Assembly: GCF_016624945.1 (NCBI RefSeq)
Contig: NZ_JACVUI010000010.1
Location: forward strand, 1 to 64,000
DNA length: 64,000 nucleotides
Direction: 5' to 3'
DNA from: Acinetobacter sp. S54
GTDB taxonomy: Bacteria > Pseudomonadota > Gammaproteobacteria > Pseudomonadales > Moraxellaceae
Shown here: piece by piece, positions 56,279-64,000 of the stretch
How positions within the stretch are numbered: position 1 is the stretch's first letter
How the letters are laid out: every line of letters begins with the position of its first letter
Notes under the pieces: generated by a model
Seen by the model: only the letters and a program-made list of their open reading frames with translations
Told to the model about the DNA's origin: nothing
Database searches by the model: none
Translations under genes and position numbers: made by a program

Positions 56279-56399
56279 GGGAGGAAAAAATCACTAACTG
56301 CAAGTTGGCGCTATTCTAATCGAGATCCTGACCTTTACCAAAGAAAAAACGACAAACACATGAAAAAAACAAGTGCATGTCAATAAACTGTCACTACTT

Positions 56400-56423
56400 T
56401 TATGTAGGATTTTTCTGTATAAT
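56400..56423 (+). promoter_or_regulatory. Possible typA promoter
   Basis: A perfect -10 hexamer TATAAT at 56418-56423, about 33 bp before the typA start, with no good -35 box 17 bp upstream. Confidence 0.4.
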
Positions 56424-56455
56424 TTGCCCTCAAGTTTTAGGCTTATCGAATTTTC

Positions 56456-58291
56456 ATGTCAGATATCAAAAATCTCCGCAATATTGCAATTATTGCACAC
56501 GTCGACCATGGTAAAACCACGCTTGTCGATAAACTTCTTCAACAATCAGGTGCTTTGGGTGATCGTGCAGGCGAGATTGAGCGTGTCATGGACTCGAATG
56601 CGCTTGAAAGCGAACGTGGTATTACCATTTTGGCAAAAAACACTGCCATTACTTGGTTAGACAAGCGTACTGATACGACTTACCGTATTAATATCGTCGA
56701 CACCCCGGGACACGCCGACTTTGGTGGTGAAGTAGAACGTGTACTGTCGATGGTTGACTGTGTACTTCTTCTGGTTGATGCTCAAGAAGGCCCAATGCCA
56801 CAAACACGTTTTGTGACACAAAAAGCCTTTGCACGTGGTTTGAAGCCTATCGTGATCATTAACAAAGTAGATAAACCAAGTGCACGTCCAGACTGGGTTA
56901 TCGATCAAGTATTTGACTTGTTTGATAACTTGGGTGCAACTGACGAACAGTTAGACTTCCCAATCGTTTATGCGTCAGGTTTACGTGGTGTGGCAGGTCC
57001 TTCGCCAGAAGAATTGGCTGATGATATGACACCATTGTTTGAAACGGTTGTAGATATTGTTGAACCACCTGCAGTAGATGCGGAGGGTCCGTTCCAAATG
57101 CAAATTTCATCACTTGACTATAATAGTTTTGTGGGCGTAATTGGTGTTGGTCGTATTCAACGTGGTTCTGTGAAGTTAAATACTCCAGTAACTGTTATTG
57201 ATAAAGAAGGTAAGACTCGTAACGGTCGTATCTTAAAAATCATGGGTTATCACGGTTTAGAGCGTATCGATGTAGAAGAAGCTTCTGCAGGTGATATCGT
57301 ATGTATTACTGGTATTGATGCACTCAACATTTCAGATACAGTATGTGATCCGAAAAATGTTGAAGCATTACCGCCATTGTCTGTAGATGAACCTACAGTA
57401 TCGATGACATTCCAGGTGAACAACTCACCGTTTGCAGGTAAAGAAGGCAAATTCGTGACTTCACGTAATATTCGTGAACGTCTAGATCGTGAATTGATTC
57501 ATAATGTTGCACTTCGTGTCGAAGACACAGATAGTCCAGACCGTTTTAAAGTATCTGGTCGTGGTGAACTTCATCTTTCTGTATTGATCGAAAACATGCG
57601 CCGTGAAGGCTTTGAGATGGGTGTATCTCGTCCGCAAGTGATCATCAAAGAAGTTGATGGTGAAAAACAAGAGCCATATGAAAACGTGACGTTTGATGTT
57701 GAAGAACAACATCAAGGTGCGGTGATGGAGCAAATGGGCCACCGTAAAGGTGAAATGACCAATATGGAAGTAGACGGGAAAGGCCGTATCCGTATTGAAG
57801 CGACTGTTCCGTCACGTGGCTTGATTGGTTTCCGTTCAGAATTCTTAACCATGACATCTGGTACAGGGATTATGACATCAAGCTTCTCGCATTATGGACC
57901 TGTTAAACAAGGTACTGTTGCGAAACGTCAAAACGGCGTATTGATTTCAATGGTTCAAGGCACTTGCTTGGGTTATGCATTGTTCAGTTTGCAAGACCGT
58001 GGTCGTTTGTTTGCCAAACCACAGTTAGAAGTTTACGAAGGTATGATCGTCGGCATTAACTCGCGCTCTGATGATATGGTAGTAAACCCAACTAAAGCAA
58101 AACAGCTGACTAACGTTCGTGCATCAGGTACTGATGATGCCTTAACTTTAACACCTGCAATTGAATACACCCTTGAACAAGCGCTTGAATTCATTGAAGA
58201 TGATGAATTAGTTGAAGTAACCCCTAAATCAATTCGTATTCGTAAGCGTTATTTGACTGAAAACGAACGTAAACGTAATCGTGATAAATAA
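56456..58291 (+). CDS. typA: Ribosome-associated GTPase TypA/BipA
   Basis: 611 residues. G1 is AHVDHGKTT (near residue 15), G2 RGIT, G3 DTPGHADF, G4 NKVD. The domain order matches EF-G-like translational GTPases: G domain, beta-barrel, domain III, domain V, and the BipA-specific C-terminal domain ([42 protein letters not shown], beginning here with ASGTDDAL). It helps 50S assembly and translation at low temperature or stress. Confidence 0.97.
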   Translation: MSDIKNLRNIAIIAHVDHGKTTLVDKLLQQSGALGDRAGEIERVMDSNALESERGITILAKNTAITWLDKRTDTTYRINIVDTPGHADFGGEVERVLSMVDCVLLLVDAQEGPMPQTRFVTQKAFARGLKPIVIINKVDKPSARPDWVIDQVFDLFDNLGATDEQLDFPIVYASGLRGVAGPSPEELADDMTPLFETVVDIVEPPAVDAEGPFQMQISSLDYNSFVGVIGVGRIQRGSVKLNTPVTVIDKEGKTRNGRILKIMGYHGLERIDVEEASAGDIVCITGIDALNISDTVCDPKNVEALPPLSVDEPTVSMTFQVNNSPFAGKEGKFVTSRNIRERLDRELIHNVALRVEDTDSPDRFKVSGRGELHLSVLIENMRREGFEMGVSRPQVIIKEVDGEKQEPYENVTFDVEEQHQGAVMEQMGHRKGEMTNMEVDGKGRIRIEATVPSRGLIGFRSEFLTMTSGTGIMTSSFSHYGPVKQGTVAKRQNGVLISMVQGTCLGYALFSLQDRGRLFAKPQLEVYEGMIVGINSRSDDMVVNPTKAKQLTNVRASGTDDALTLTPAIEYTLEQALEFIEDDELVEVTPKSIRIRKRYLTENERKRNRDK

Positions 58292-58311
58292 TTTATTTTT
58301 GATTTAAGTCC

Positions 58312-58341
58312 AAAAACCGCTAAATTCGTTTAGCGGTTTTT
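58312..58341 (+). terminator. Terminator after typA
   Basis: A perfect 13-bp stem with core AACCGCTAAA / TTTAGCGGTT and a TTCG loop, followed by a T run. Confidence 0.95.
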
Positions 58342-58474
58342 TATTGGCAATCAAATATTTTGTTGACTATGCTTAAGTTCATATTTTCATTCAAATAAAA
58401 ATGTTGTTAAAGTGTGAAATAACTTTCTTTTTTTTGGAAAAATATTAAATTAACAAGCATTAGCACATAATCCA

Positions 58475-58490
58475 TTAACACTAATGTTAA
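58475..58490. promoter_or_regulatory. Palindrome upstream of mscL
   Basis: TTAACA / TGTTAA with a 4-bp centre, about 57 bp before mscL. It could be an operator or a short hairpin. A second small hairpin GGGAA / TTCCC (58514-58529) lies nearer the start. Confidence 0.3.
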
Positions 58491-58546
58491 GCCGTGATTA
58501 GAACAAAAAACAAGGGAATAGCGGTTCCCGACTGGAGAAAATAGAG

Positions 58547-58981
58547 ATGAGTATTATTCAAGAATTCAAAGAATTCGCTGTTAAGGGCAATATGATTGAT
58601 CTGGCTGTCGGTGTCATCATCGGTGGTGCATTTGGTAAAATCGTCGACTCATTGGTAAAAGATATTATTATGCCGTTAATCACTGTAATTACAGGTGGCG
58701 GTGTGGATTTCACCCAGAAGTTCGTTGTTTTGGGTGCCAATCCCAATAACTTACAATCCTTGGATGCTCTGCAAAAAGCAGGGGTTAATGTATTGACTTA
58801 TGGTAATTTCCTTACCATTTTAATTAACTTCCTGATCTTGGCTTGGGTAGTGTTTCTTATGGTTAAGTTGATTAATCGTATGCGCCGTAATCAGGCAGAA
58901 CCTGCACCTGCGGCAACCCCAGAAGATATTGAACTTCTTCGTGAAATTCGTGATGAATTGAAAAATCGTCCAAACGTTTAA
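58547..58981 (+). CDS. mscL: Large-conductance mechanosensitive channel
   Basis: 144 residues. Signature of Msc[38 protein letters not shown], the gate helix with its glycine/alanine packing, then a periplasmic loop with VLGANPNN, then helix 2 ([25 protein letters not shown]). The cytoplasmic bundle is [12 protein letters not shown]. It opens under membrane tension to release solutes after osmotic downshock. GGAG precedes the start. Confidence 0.97.
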   Translation: MSIIQEFKEFAVKGNMIDLAVGVIIGGAFGKIVDSLVKDIIMPLITVITGGGVDFTQKFVVLGANPNNLQSLDALQKAGVNVLTYGNFLTILINFLILAWVVFLMVKLINRMRRNQAEPAPAATPEDIELLREIRDELKNRPNV

Positions 58982-58995
58982 TTTGGATGAAGTTT

Positions 58996-59020
58996 AAAAC
59001 GGCATAATTTATGCCGTTTT
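58996..59020 (+). terminator. Terminator after mscL
   Basis: A perfect 10-bp stem AAAACGGCAT / ATGCCGTTTT with a 5-nt loop, followed by TTTA, 15 bp past the mscL stop. Confidence 0.93.
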
Positions 59021-59127
59021 TTTATGCATTAAAATATCTTTTAGTTGCGTTGGCTACTTGAGGTTTTTGTCGAAGGCCTTAAAATATGGCCACTGAAATA
59101 TCAGCCAACGACAGGAAATGCTCAGAG

Positions 59128-59475
59128 ATGAATCGACTTTTTGCTTATGGAACTTTATGTCCAGATCGTGAAAATGCACATATTCTGGGAAATATTGGCG
59201 GGCAATGGCAGAAGGCTTTTGTCACTGGCGTGGTTCATACTTTAGACTGGGGACCAGACCAAGGTCTACCTGCCTTAGTCCTAGATGAAAATGCACCTAA
59301 AGTATCGGGGTTGGTATTTAGCACCCATAAACTGGCTGAACATTGGCCAATGTTGGATGAGTTTGAGGGCTTTCAATATCAGCGTGTCAAAGTCATGGTT
59401 GAACTAGAAACTGGTGAAATGATTGAAAGCTGGACCTATCAGATGAACCCTCAAGCAAAGAGTTTGCAGCCATAA
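59128..59475 (+). CDS. Gamma-glutamylcyclotransferase-like protein
   Basis: 115 residues from ATG 59128 (MNRLFAYGTLCP); an ATG at 59086 would add 14 residues without family similarity. FAYGTLCPDREN is the nucleotide- or substrate-loop signature of the GGCT/AIG2 fold, and MLDEFEGFQYQRV carries the conserved glutamate. Such proteins cyclise gamma-glutamyl groups or act in amine metabolism; the specific substrate is unknown. Confidence 0.82.
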   Translation: MNRLFAYGTLCPDRENAHILGNIGGQWQKAFVTGVVHTLDWGPDQGLPALVLDENAPKVSGLVFSTHKLAEHWPMLDEFEGFQYQRVKVMVELETGEMIESWTYQMNPQAKSLQP

Positions 59476-59509
59476 CAGGATTTAAATTTTAATTCCCTTT
59501 AGAAATAGG

Positions 59510-59797
59510 CTAAGCAAATTCAGTTCTAAATTTAACTTCAAGTAAATGAAAACCAAATTGGCTTTTGATGGGACCCTGCAAGATTCGTTCTGCGGCAGTA
59601 AACACGATCTTGTCAATTACAGGAACCAGTTGTCCCTTTTTTACTTCTCCTAGTTCTCCACCGCGTTTGGCAGAGTTACAGGTAGAATACTGTTTGGCGA
59701 TTTTGGCAAAATCGGCACCAGATAAAATTTTCTTTTTTAGCTGTTCTGCAAGATCTTTGTCTTTAACCAGAATATGTCGAACAATTGCAGTTTGCAT
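59510..59797 (-). CDS. ppiC: Parvulin-type peptidyl-prolyl isomerase
   Basis: 95 residues from ATG 59797 with AGGAG 8 nt upstream; longer in-frame starts are not supported. A single cytosolic parvulin domain without signal peptide: VRHILVKDKDLAEQL, the FAKIAKQYSTCNSAKRGGELGEVKKGQLVPVID core and a C-terminal IKSQFGFHLLEV with the catalytic histidine. Length matches E. coli PpiC (93). It lies 33 bp after mutM. Confidence 0.92.
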   Translation of the reverse strand: MQTAIVRHILVKDKDLAEQLKKKILSGADFAKIAKQYSTCNSAKRGGELGEVKKGQLVPVIDKIVFTAAERILQGPIKSQFGFHLLEVKFRTEFA

Positions 59798-59830
59798 GGG
59801 CATGTCTCCTAAGTCTGTTGAGGACAAATT

Positions 59831-60655
59831 TTAAACTTTAACGCGTTTTAGGGGCTGGCATTGTGGACAAAATACACTAGCACGTTGCCCAAGTTTTAGG
59901 TTTTCCAAGGGTGTTTCACAGTTTACGCACATTTCACCAGCTCGACCATATGCCAATAACGTCTGCTGAAAATAGCCATTTTCACCCACTGCATTGGTAA
60001 AGTCACGCAAGGTTGAACCTCCTAGCTCAATAGCAGATTTTAAGATGCGCTTGATTTCCACCACCAATTGAAAGACCTGCTTTTTTGTCAAACTATGGGC
60101 AGGTTGCGCTGGATGAATACCTAAATTAAACAGGCTTTCAGTGGCATAAATATTTCCAACACCCACCACCACGTGATTATCCATAATTGCAATTTTTATG
60201 CCGACTTGCTTGCTTTTGAGCTTTTGATAAAGATAATCCGCATTAAACTCATCACTTAAAGGCTCAGGGCCAAGTGGATTGAGTAGTTTAGTTTGGGATT
60301 CATCGTTCAGCCATAAAATACAGCCAAACCGACGCGGATCGTGGTAGCGTAACTGTGTACCGTCTTCAAAACTGATAATCAAATGATCATGTTTGCGTAA
60401 TTCATCTTGTGCGGTGGCAAGCCGAAAACTACCAGACATACCCAAATGCCACAACATGTGATCCTGTTCGAACTCAGCCAGAATATATTTAGAACGTCTT
60501 TTTAAACCTGATAAACGTTGCCCTTGTAAGCGGATAATATTGTCTGGAATAGGCCAGCGTAAACGAGATTCACGGACTTGAACGATTTGCACACGTTGTT
60601 CTAACAAGGGCAATAAGCTAGTTTTTGTGGTTTCAACTTCAGGTAATTCTGGCAT
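59831..60655 (-). CDS. mutM: Formamidopyrimidine-DNA glycosylase
   Basis: 274 residues. The mature N-terminus is PELPEVETT, where Pro2 is the catalytic nucleophile and Glu3 the acid. Lys in the beta-loop region near 57 and the H2TH helices (VGVGNIYATESLFNLGIHP) are present. The zinc finger is seen near the C-terminus with four cysteines (CVNC and CPQC). It removes 8-oxoguanine and ring-opened purines. Divergent from the alkyladenine glycosylase gene. Confidence 0.96.
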   Translation of the reverse strand: MPELPEVETTKTSLLPLLEQRVQIVQVRESRLRWPIPDNIIRLQGQRLSGLKRRSKYILAEFEQDHMLWHLGMSGSFRLATAQDELRKHDHLIISFEDGTQLRYHDPRRFGCILWLNDESQTKLLNPLGPEPLSDEFNADYLYQKLKSKQVGIKIAIMDNHVVVGVGNIYATESLFNLGIHPAQPAHSLTKKQVFQLVVEIKRILKSAIELGGSTLRDFTNAVGENGYFQQTLLAYGRAGEMCVNCETPLENLKLGQRASVFCPQCQPLKRVKV

Positions 60656-60773
60656 TTACGGCTCGATGAAATAATTCGGTGTTAATATGGGGGTGATTAC
60701 ATCAATTGCAAAATTGAGCTGTAAGTTGATGATTAGAGAGATCATCATTTTCCCACTCACTCATGGTAGCGTG

Positions 60774-61340
60774 ATGTCAGAAATTTTACCATTAACATGG
60801 TTTCAGCGTGATACTTCAACTGTGGCAGAGCAATTGATCGGCTGTCAGCTTTGTGTACGTCAGAACAATGGTGAAATTCTACGGTGTACCATTAGCGAAA
60901 CAGAAGCATATTTGGGCGTTCGCGATAAAGCTAGTCATAACTATGGCGGACGACGTACTCCACGAACCGAAATAATGTATAGCTCTGGTGGGCATATTTA
61001 TGTCTATCTCATCTATGGGATGTATCACATGCTCAATCTGATTACGCAGACTGAACAAGAACCAGAAGGTGTGATGCTCAGAGCCGCTTTTTTTGCAGAC
61101 TCTGTTTCTAAAACAGATTTTAAACGTTTATCTGGGCCAGGAAAACTTACTAAACAGTTGGATATTAGTGAAAAGTTTAAAGCCAAGACATTAGGTGTTG
61201 AAACTGGTTTATGGGTGGAAAATAAGATTGTCCAGCCAGATGTGGTTCGCGAAAAACGAGTTGGAATCGACTATGCAGAAGAAGCGAAAGACTGGCTAGA
61301 ACGTTATTGTTGGAAAGATCATCCAAGTTTAAGCCGTTAA
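60774..61340 (+). CDS. 3-methyladenine DNA glycosylase (AAG/MPG family)
   Basis: 188 residues from ATG 60774 (MSEILPLTWFQ); earlier in-frame starts add 14-29 residues outside the family. Family features: the early AEQLIGCQLCV, TISETEAYLGVRDKASHNYGGRRTPRTEIMYSSGGHIYVYLIYGMYHMLN with the catalytic glutamate in SETEAY, and SGPGKLTKQLDI. It excises alkylated purines, as in mammalian AAG. The ribosome binding site is weak. Confidence 0.9.
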   Translation: MSEILPLTWFQRDTSTVAEQLIGCQLCVRQNNGEILRCTISETEAYLGVRDKASHNYGGRRTPRTEIMYSSGGHIYVYLIYGMYHMLNLITQTEQEPEGVMLRAAFFADSVSKTDFKRLSGPGKLTKQLDISEKFKAKTLGVETGLWVENKIVQPDVVREKRVGIDYAEEAKDWLERYCWKDHPSLSR

Positions 61341-61492
61341 AATTTTGAACTATTAATCAAAATAACCAAACTGATATATTGAAAGTTGGCATGATTCGTT
61401 AAAATCGTTTTTTGTCGATATGTTAAACTTCATATACAAAATTATATAACAAATTCTTTTTGGGCTAATCGTTGATATTAAAGGATGACTGA

Positions 61493-63637
61493 ATGCGCTT
61501 TATGCAATTCAATACATTATATTCTTCCATGTTTTTATTTACTGGGCTTAGTAGTTGCGCTGTATGGGCAGAAGTGCCAGAAGCTGTTGCATTACCGACT
61601 ATTAAGGTAGAAGCAACGCGTACCGACACGACTTATTTGCAAACTCCAGCATCCGTTTTTCGAATTGATGCACCCAAGCAGGATGAAAGCTCTCAAGTTA
61701 ATTTGACTGAAGTGGTTAAGGGCATTCCAAGTTTACAACTGCATAACCGTGAAAACTATGCACAAGATTTACAACTTTCCATGCGTGGTTTTGGTGCACG
61801 TTCAACCTTTGGAGTGCGTGGGATTCGATTATATGTCGATGGCATTCCTGCGACTATGCCAGATGGTCAGGGACAAACTTCTAATATTGATTTGAGCAGT
61901 CTGGATCATATTGAAGTATTAACAGGACCTTTTTCGTCACTCTATGGTAATTCATCAGGTGGTACTCTGCTGACCACAACCAAAGAAGGTGAGGGCAAAG
62001 ACTCAGTTGAATTGAGTTATTCGGGTGGCAGTCATGATAAAAACCGCGTAGGAATGGTGTTGCAGGGAGGCGCAAGCCAAGCCAACCAACCCAGTTATGT
62101 GATTAGTTCATCTTATTTCGATACTGATGGTTATCGAGATCATAGCGCTGCCAATAAAGTCCTGAATAATGCCAAATTGACCTGGAATCTTGAAGATGGT
62201 TCCAAAATTAACTGGATTACCAATTATTTAAAGATTAATGCCGATGATCCACAAGGATTGACGCGTGATCAATGGAACGCTAATCCAAAACAAGTGAATG
62301 ATGCCCATAACAACTATGATGTTCGCAAAGAAATTGAACAGACACAAACTGGATTGACATGGTTAAAGCCATTAAATGATAAAAATGAACTATATGCGAT
62401 GGCTTACTTTGGCCAGCGACAGGTCACTCAATATCAGTCCATTCCTCAATCTGCTCAGACTAATCCTCGTCATGCAGGTGGTGTAATTGAGTTTGATCGT
62501 AATTATTATGGAGCCGATCTACGTTGGACTGGCAAAGAGCTTCTTCCGAATGTAACCGTGAGTGCAGGTGTCGCACTGGATGCAATGGATGAAGATCGTC
62601 AAGGTTATGAAAATTTTACTTTAATGAACAATCAGCCGAGTTATGGGGTTAAAGGTAATTTACGCCGTGATGAAAACAATACGTTGTGGAATATTGATCC
62701 CTATTTACAGGCTTCATGGCAGTTTTTACCCACATGGCGTTTAGATACAGGCGTACGTTATAGCAACGTCCATTATAAATCGGATGACGATTATATTAGC
62801 GCCACCAATCCAGATGATAGTGGTAAGACGGATTATTCTAAAGTCTTGCCTTCAGCGGCTTTAAGCTGGCAAATTATTCCTGAGCTTTTGGCGTATGTAA
62901 GCTATGCCAAAGGTTTTGAGACACCCACCTTCACTGAAATGGCTTACAACACAGACGCGAGTATTTCAGGGTTTAATTTTAATCTAAAGCCCTCCAACAG
63001 TGATACCTACGAAGCGGGTTTGAAGTCACAAAATCCGCTAGGTGATTTTACTTTGGCAATTTTTCAAACTAAAACCAAAGATGATATTGTTTCAGCGGGA
63101 AGTGTGGATGGGCGGTCAACTTTCCGTAATGCAGATCAAACCTTGCGTGAAGGTGTAGAACTCTCATGGAATAAACAACTTTGGCGCGATCTGATCGCTA
63201 CGGCAAGTTATGCTTATCTGGATGCAAAATTTGATAGCAATACCGCAGCAATTTATGACCAGAATGGCAAAGTCGTTGCCAAAGCCATTGATAAAGATGC
63301 TTATATTCCCGGAATTGCCAAAAATCAGGCGTATCTTGCATTGTCATGGAAACCACAAACAGGTTTTTATGGTGGGGTCGATGCTCAATATAACGATAAA
63401 ATTTACGTCGATGATCAAAATACAGACGCAGCACCAAGTTATACCGTTGTAGCCGCTTATGCAGGCTATGCATGGCAGTTACAAGACTGGAAAGTGAATG
63501 TTTTTAGCCGTGTGGATAACTTATTAGATAAAGACTATGTCGGATCAATTATCGTCAATGATGGTAATTCACGTTTTTTTGAACCTGCTGATGGACGTAA
63601 CTGGAGTGCGGGTTTGAGAGTAAGTAAACAATTTTAA
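61493..63637 (+). CDS. TonB-dependent outer-membrane receptor
   Basis: 714 residues. A signal peptide (cleavage near SSCAVWAE) is followed by a TonB-box-like IKVEATRTDT and the plug domain with LSMRGFGARSTFGVRGIRLYVDGIPATMPDGQGQTSNIDLSSLDHIEVLTGPFSSLYG. A 22-stranded barrel follows, ending in RVSKQF with a C-terminal phenylalanine. It resembles siderophore-type receptors such as YncD by eye. No Fur box was found upstream, so the ligand and regulation are unclear. AAGGA precedes the start. Confidence 0.9.
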   Translation: MRFMQFNTLYSSMFLFTGLSSCAVWAEVPEAVALPTIKVEATRTDTTYLQTPASVFRIDAPKQDESSQVNLTEVVKGIPSLQLHNRENYAQDLQLSMRGFGARSTFGVRGIRLYVDGIPATMPDGQGQTSNIDLSSLDHIEVLTGPFSSLYGNSSGGTLLTTTKEGEGKDSVELSYSGGSHDKNRVGMVLQGGASQANQPSYVISSSYFDTDGYRDHSAANKVLNNAKLTWNLEDGSKINWITNYLKINADDPQGLTRDQWNANPKQVNDAHNNYDVRKEIEQTQTGLTWLKPLNDKNELYAMAYFGQRQVTQYQSIPQSAQTNPRHAGGVIEFDRNYYGADLRWTGKELLPNVTVSAGVALDAMDEDRQGYENFTLMNNQPSYGVKGNLRRDENNTLWNIDPYLQASWQFLPTWRLDTGVRYSNVHYKSDDDYISATNPDDSGKTDYSKVLPSAALSWQIIPELLAYVSYAKGFETPTFTEMAYNTDASISGFNFNLKPSNSDTYEAGLKSQNPLGDFTLAIFQTKTKDDIVSAGSVDGRSTFRNADQTLREGVELSWNKQLWRDLIATASYAYLDAKFDSNTAAIYDQNGKVVAKAIDKDAYIPGIAKNQAYLALSWKPQTGFYGGVDAQYNDKIYVDDQNTDAAPSYTVVAAYAGYAWQLQDWKVNVFSRVDNLLDKDYVGSIIVNDGNSRFFEPADGRNWSAGLRVSKQF

Positions 63638-63663
63638 TGAAAATTAATGTGCAGAGGTGACAG

Positions 63664-64000
63664 GTGGCAAAATTATTTGAAAGTATACAATTTGGTTCAT
63701 TGGGCCTTAGCAATAAAATCGTGATTGCACCGATGTGTCAATATTCTGCAACAGATGACGGTGAAATCACGTATTGGCATGAACAGCAATGGGCCAATTA
63801 TGCCCTTTCAGGAGCAGGTTTATGCATTATTGAGGCGTCTGCGGTACAACCACAAGGACGGATTAGTTATGCCGATGTGGGGCTTTGGAATGATACTCAA
63901 CGAGACAAAATCAAAGTATTATTGGAGAAAATTCAACAACTTTCCCCAATTCCATTTGGTATACAACTAGCACATGCAGGCCGTAAAGCTTCTACAGATA
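63664..64000 (+). CDS. NADH:flavin oxidoreductase (Old Yellow Enzyme), start only
   Basis: Starts with GTG at 63664, with AGAGGTG upstream, and runs off the window end after 112 codons, so it was missed by ATG-only calling. The sequence LFESIQFGSLGLSNKIVIAPMCQYSATDDGEITYWHEQQWANYALSGAG is the YqjM/XenA type of OYE, where the cysteine in PMCQYS contacts flavin. GIQLAHAGRKAS follows near the end. It reduces activated alkenes. It lies 26 bp after the receptor gene. Confidence 0.9.
   Translation, partial: MAKLFESIQFGSLGLSNKIVIAPMCQYSATDDGEITYWHEQQWANYALSGAGLCIIEASAVQPQGRISYADVGLWNDTQRDKIKVLLEKIQQLSPIPFGIQLAHAGRKASTD

Noticed and set aside
56373..56660. Plus-strand 95-aa frame at the start of typA
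   Set aside because: Out-of-frame shadow of typA with no family similarity.
61341..61492. Fur box before the TonB-dependent receptor
   Set aside because: AT-rich sequence with TATAT runs but no 19-bp Fur-like palindrome.
63725..63970. Plus-strand 81-aa frame near the window end
   Set aside because: It is out of frame with the GTG-started Old Yellow Enzyme gene, which matches its family.
1..64000. CRISPR arrays, insertion sequences, prophage, tRNA or rRNA genes
   Set aside because: No regular spaced repeats, transposase or integrase frames, or tRNA/rRNA signatures were found by eye; composition is even.

Overview
The window is 64 kb of low-GC gammaproteobacterial chromosome that I assign to Acinetobacter. 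The strongest support is a PQQ glucose dehydrogenase of 801 residues that closely matches what I remember of the A. calcoaceticus enzyme. Other support is a pilGHIJ-chpA twitching cluster, an sspA-sspB pair beside rplM-rpsI, a single-subunit cysI with DUF934, and codon use throughout. I cannot fix the species. I see no rRNA, tRNA, insertion sequence, prophage or CRISPR array; it reads as core chromosome.

Layout. Positions 83-2476 (-) hold a small-GTPase module: roadblock protein, unknown 320-aa protein, MglA/COG2229-like GTPase, second roadblock protein. Positions 2888-5719 (-) hold rplM-rpsI, then sspA-sspB plus a tail-anchored protein. Positions 5902-8554 (+) hold pdxA-rsmA-apaH. Positions 8608-11828 (-) hold a DUF2147 protein, an LrgA/LrgB pair, hflX and a 45-aa membrane peptide. 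Positions 11999-21144 mix lipid enzymes (acyltransferase, phospholipase D-type lipoprotein, patatin), transporters and small enzymes. Positions 21307-28532 hold a beta-oxidation pair (multifunctional 3-hydroxyacyl-CoA dehydrogenase, thiolase), a kinase-like/NUDIX pair, an AraC regulator and a CoA transferase. Positions 28658-32339 (+) encode an OprB-type porin and Gcd for periplasmic glucose oxidation. Positions 32520-34641 (+) encode assimilatory sulfite reductase and its DUF934 partner. Then come proS, an RND pump with its adaptor, and a DUF4124 protein.

Positions 41862-50527 (+) form the Pil-Chp chemosensory system: PilG, PilH, PilI, PilJ, a 1538-aa ChpA with four Hpt histidines, and a ChpC-like protein. 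No pilK (CheR) or chpB (CheB) gene is present. Positions 50529-52301 (-) are the RtcB RNA-ligase locus. It has a structured leader with a good promoter, a 9-codon ORF and an intrinsic terminator placed just before rtcB, and a 54-aa basic protein gene follows rtcB. The rest holds an amino-acid permease, rsmC, a nucleobase permease, typA, mscL, a GGCT-like protein, ppiC, mutM, an alkyladenine glycosylase, a TonB-dependent receptor and the start of an Old Yellow Enzyme gene with a GTG start.

The least explained features are the rtcB leader with its small downstream genes, the roadblock/GTPase operon, the RBS-covering hairpin before the porin-gcd operon, and the structured spacer before chpA.
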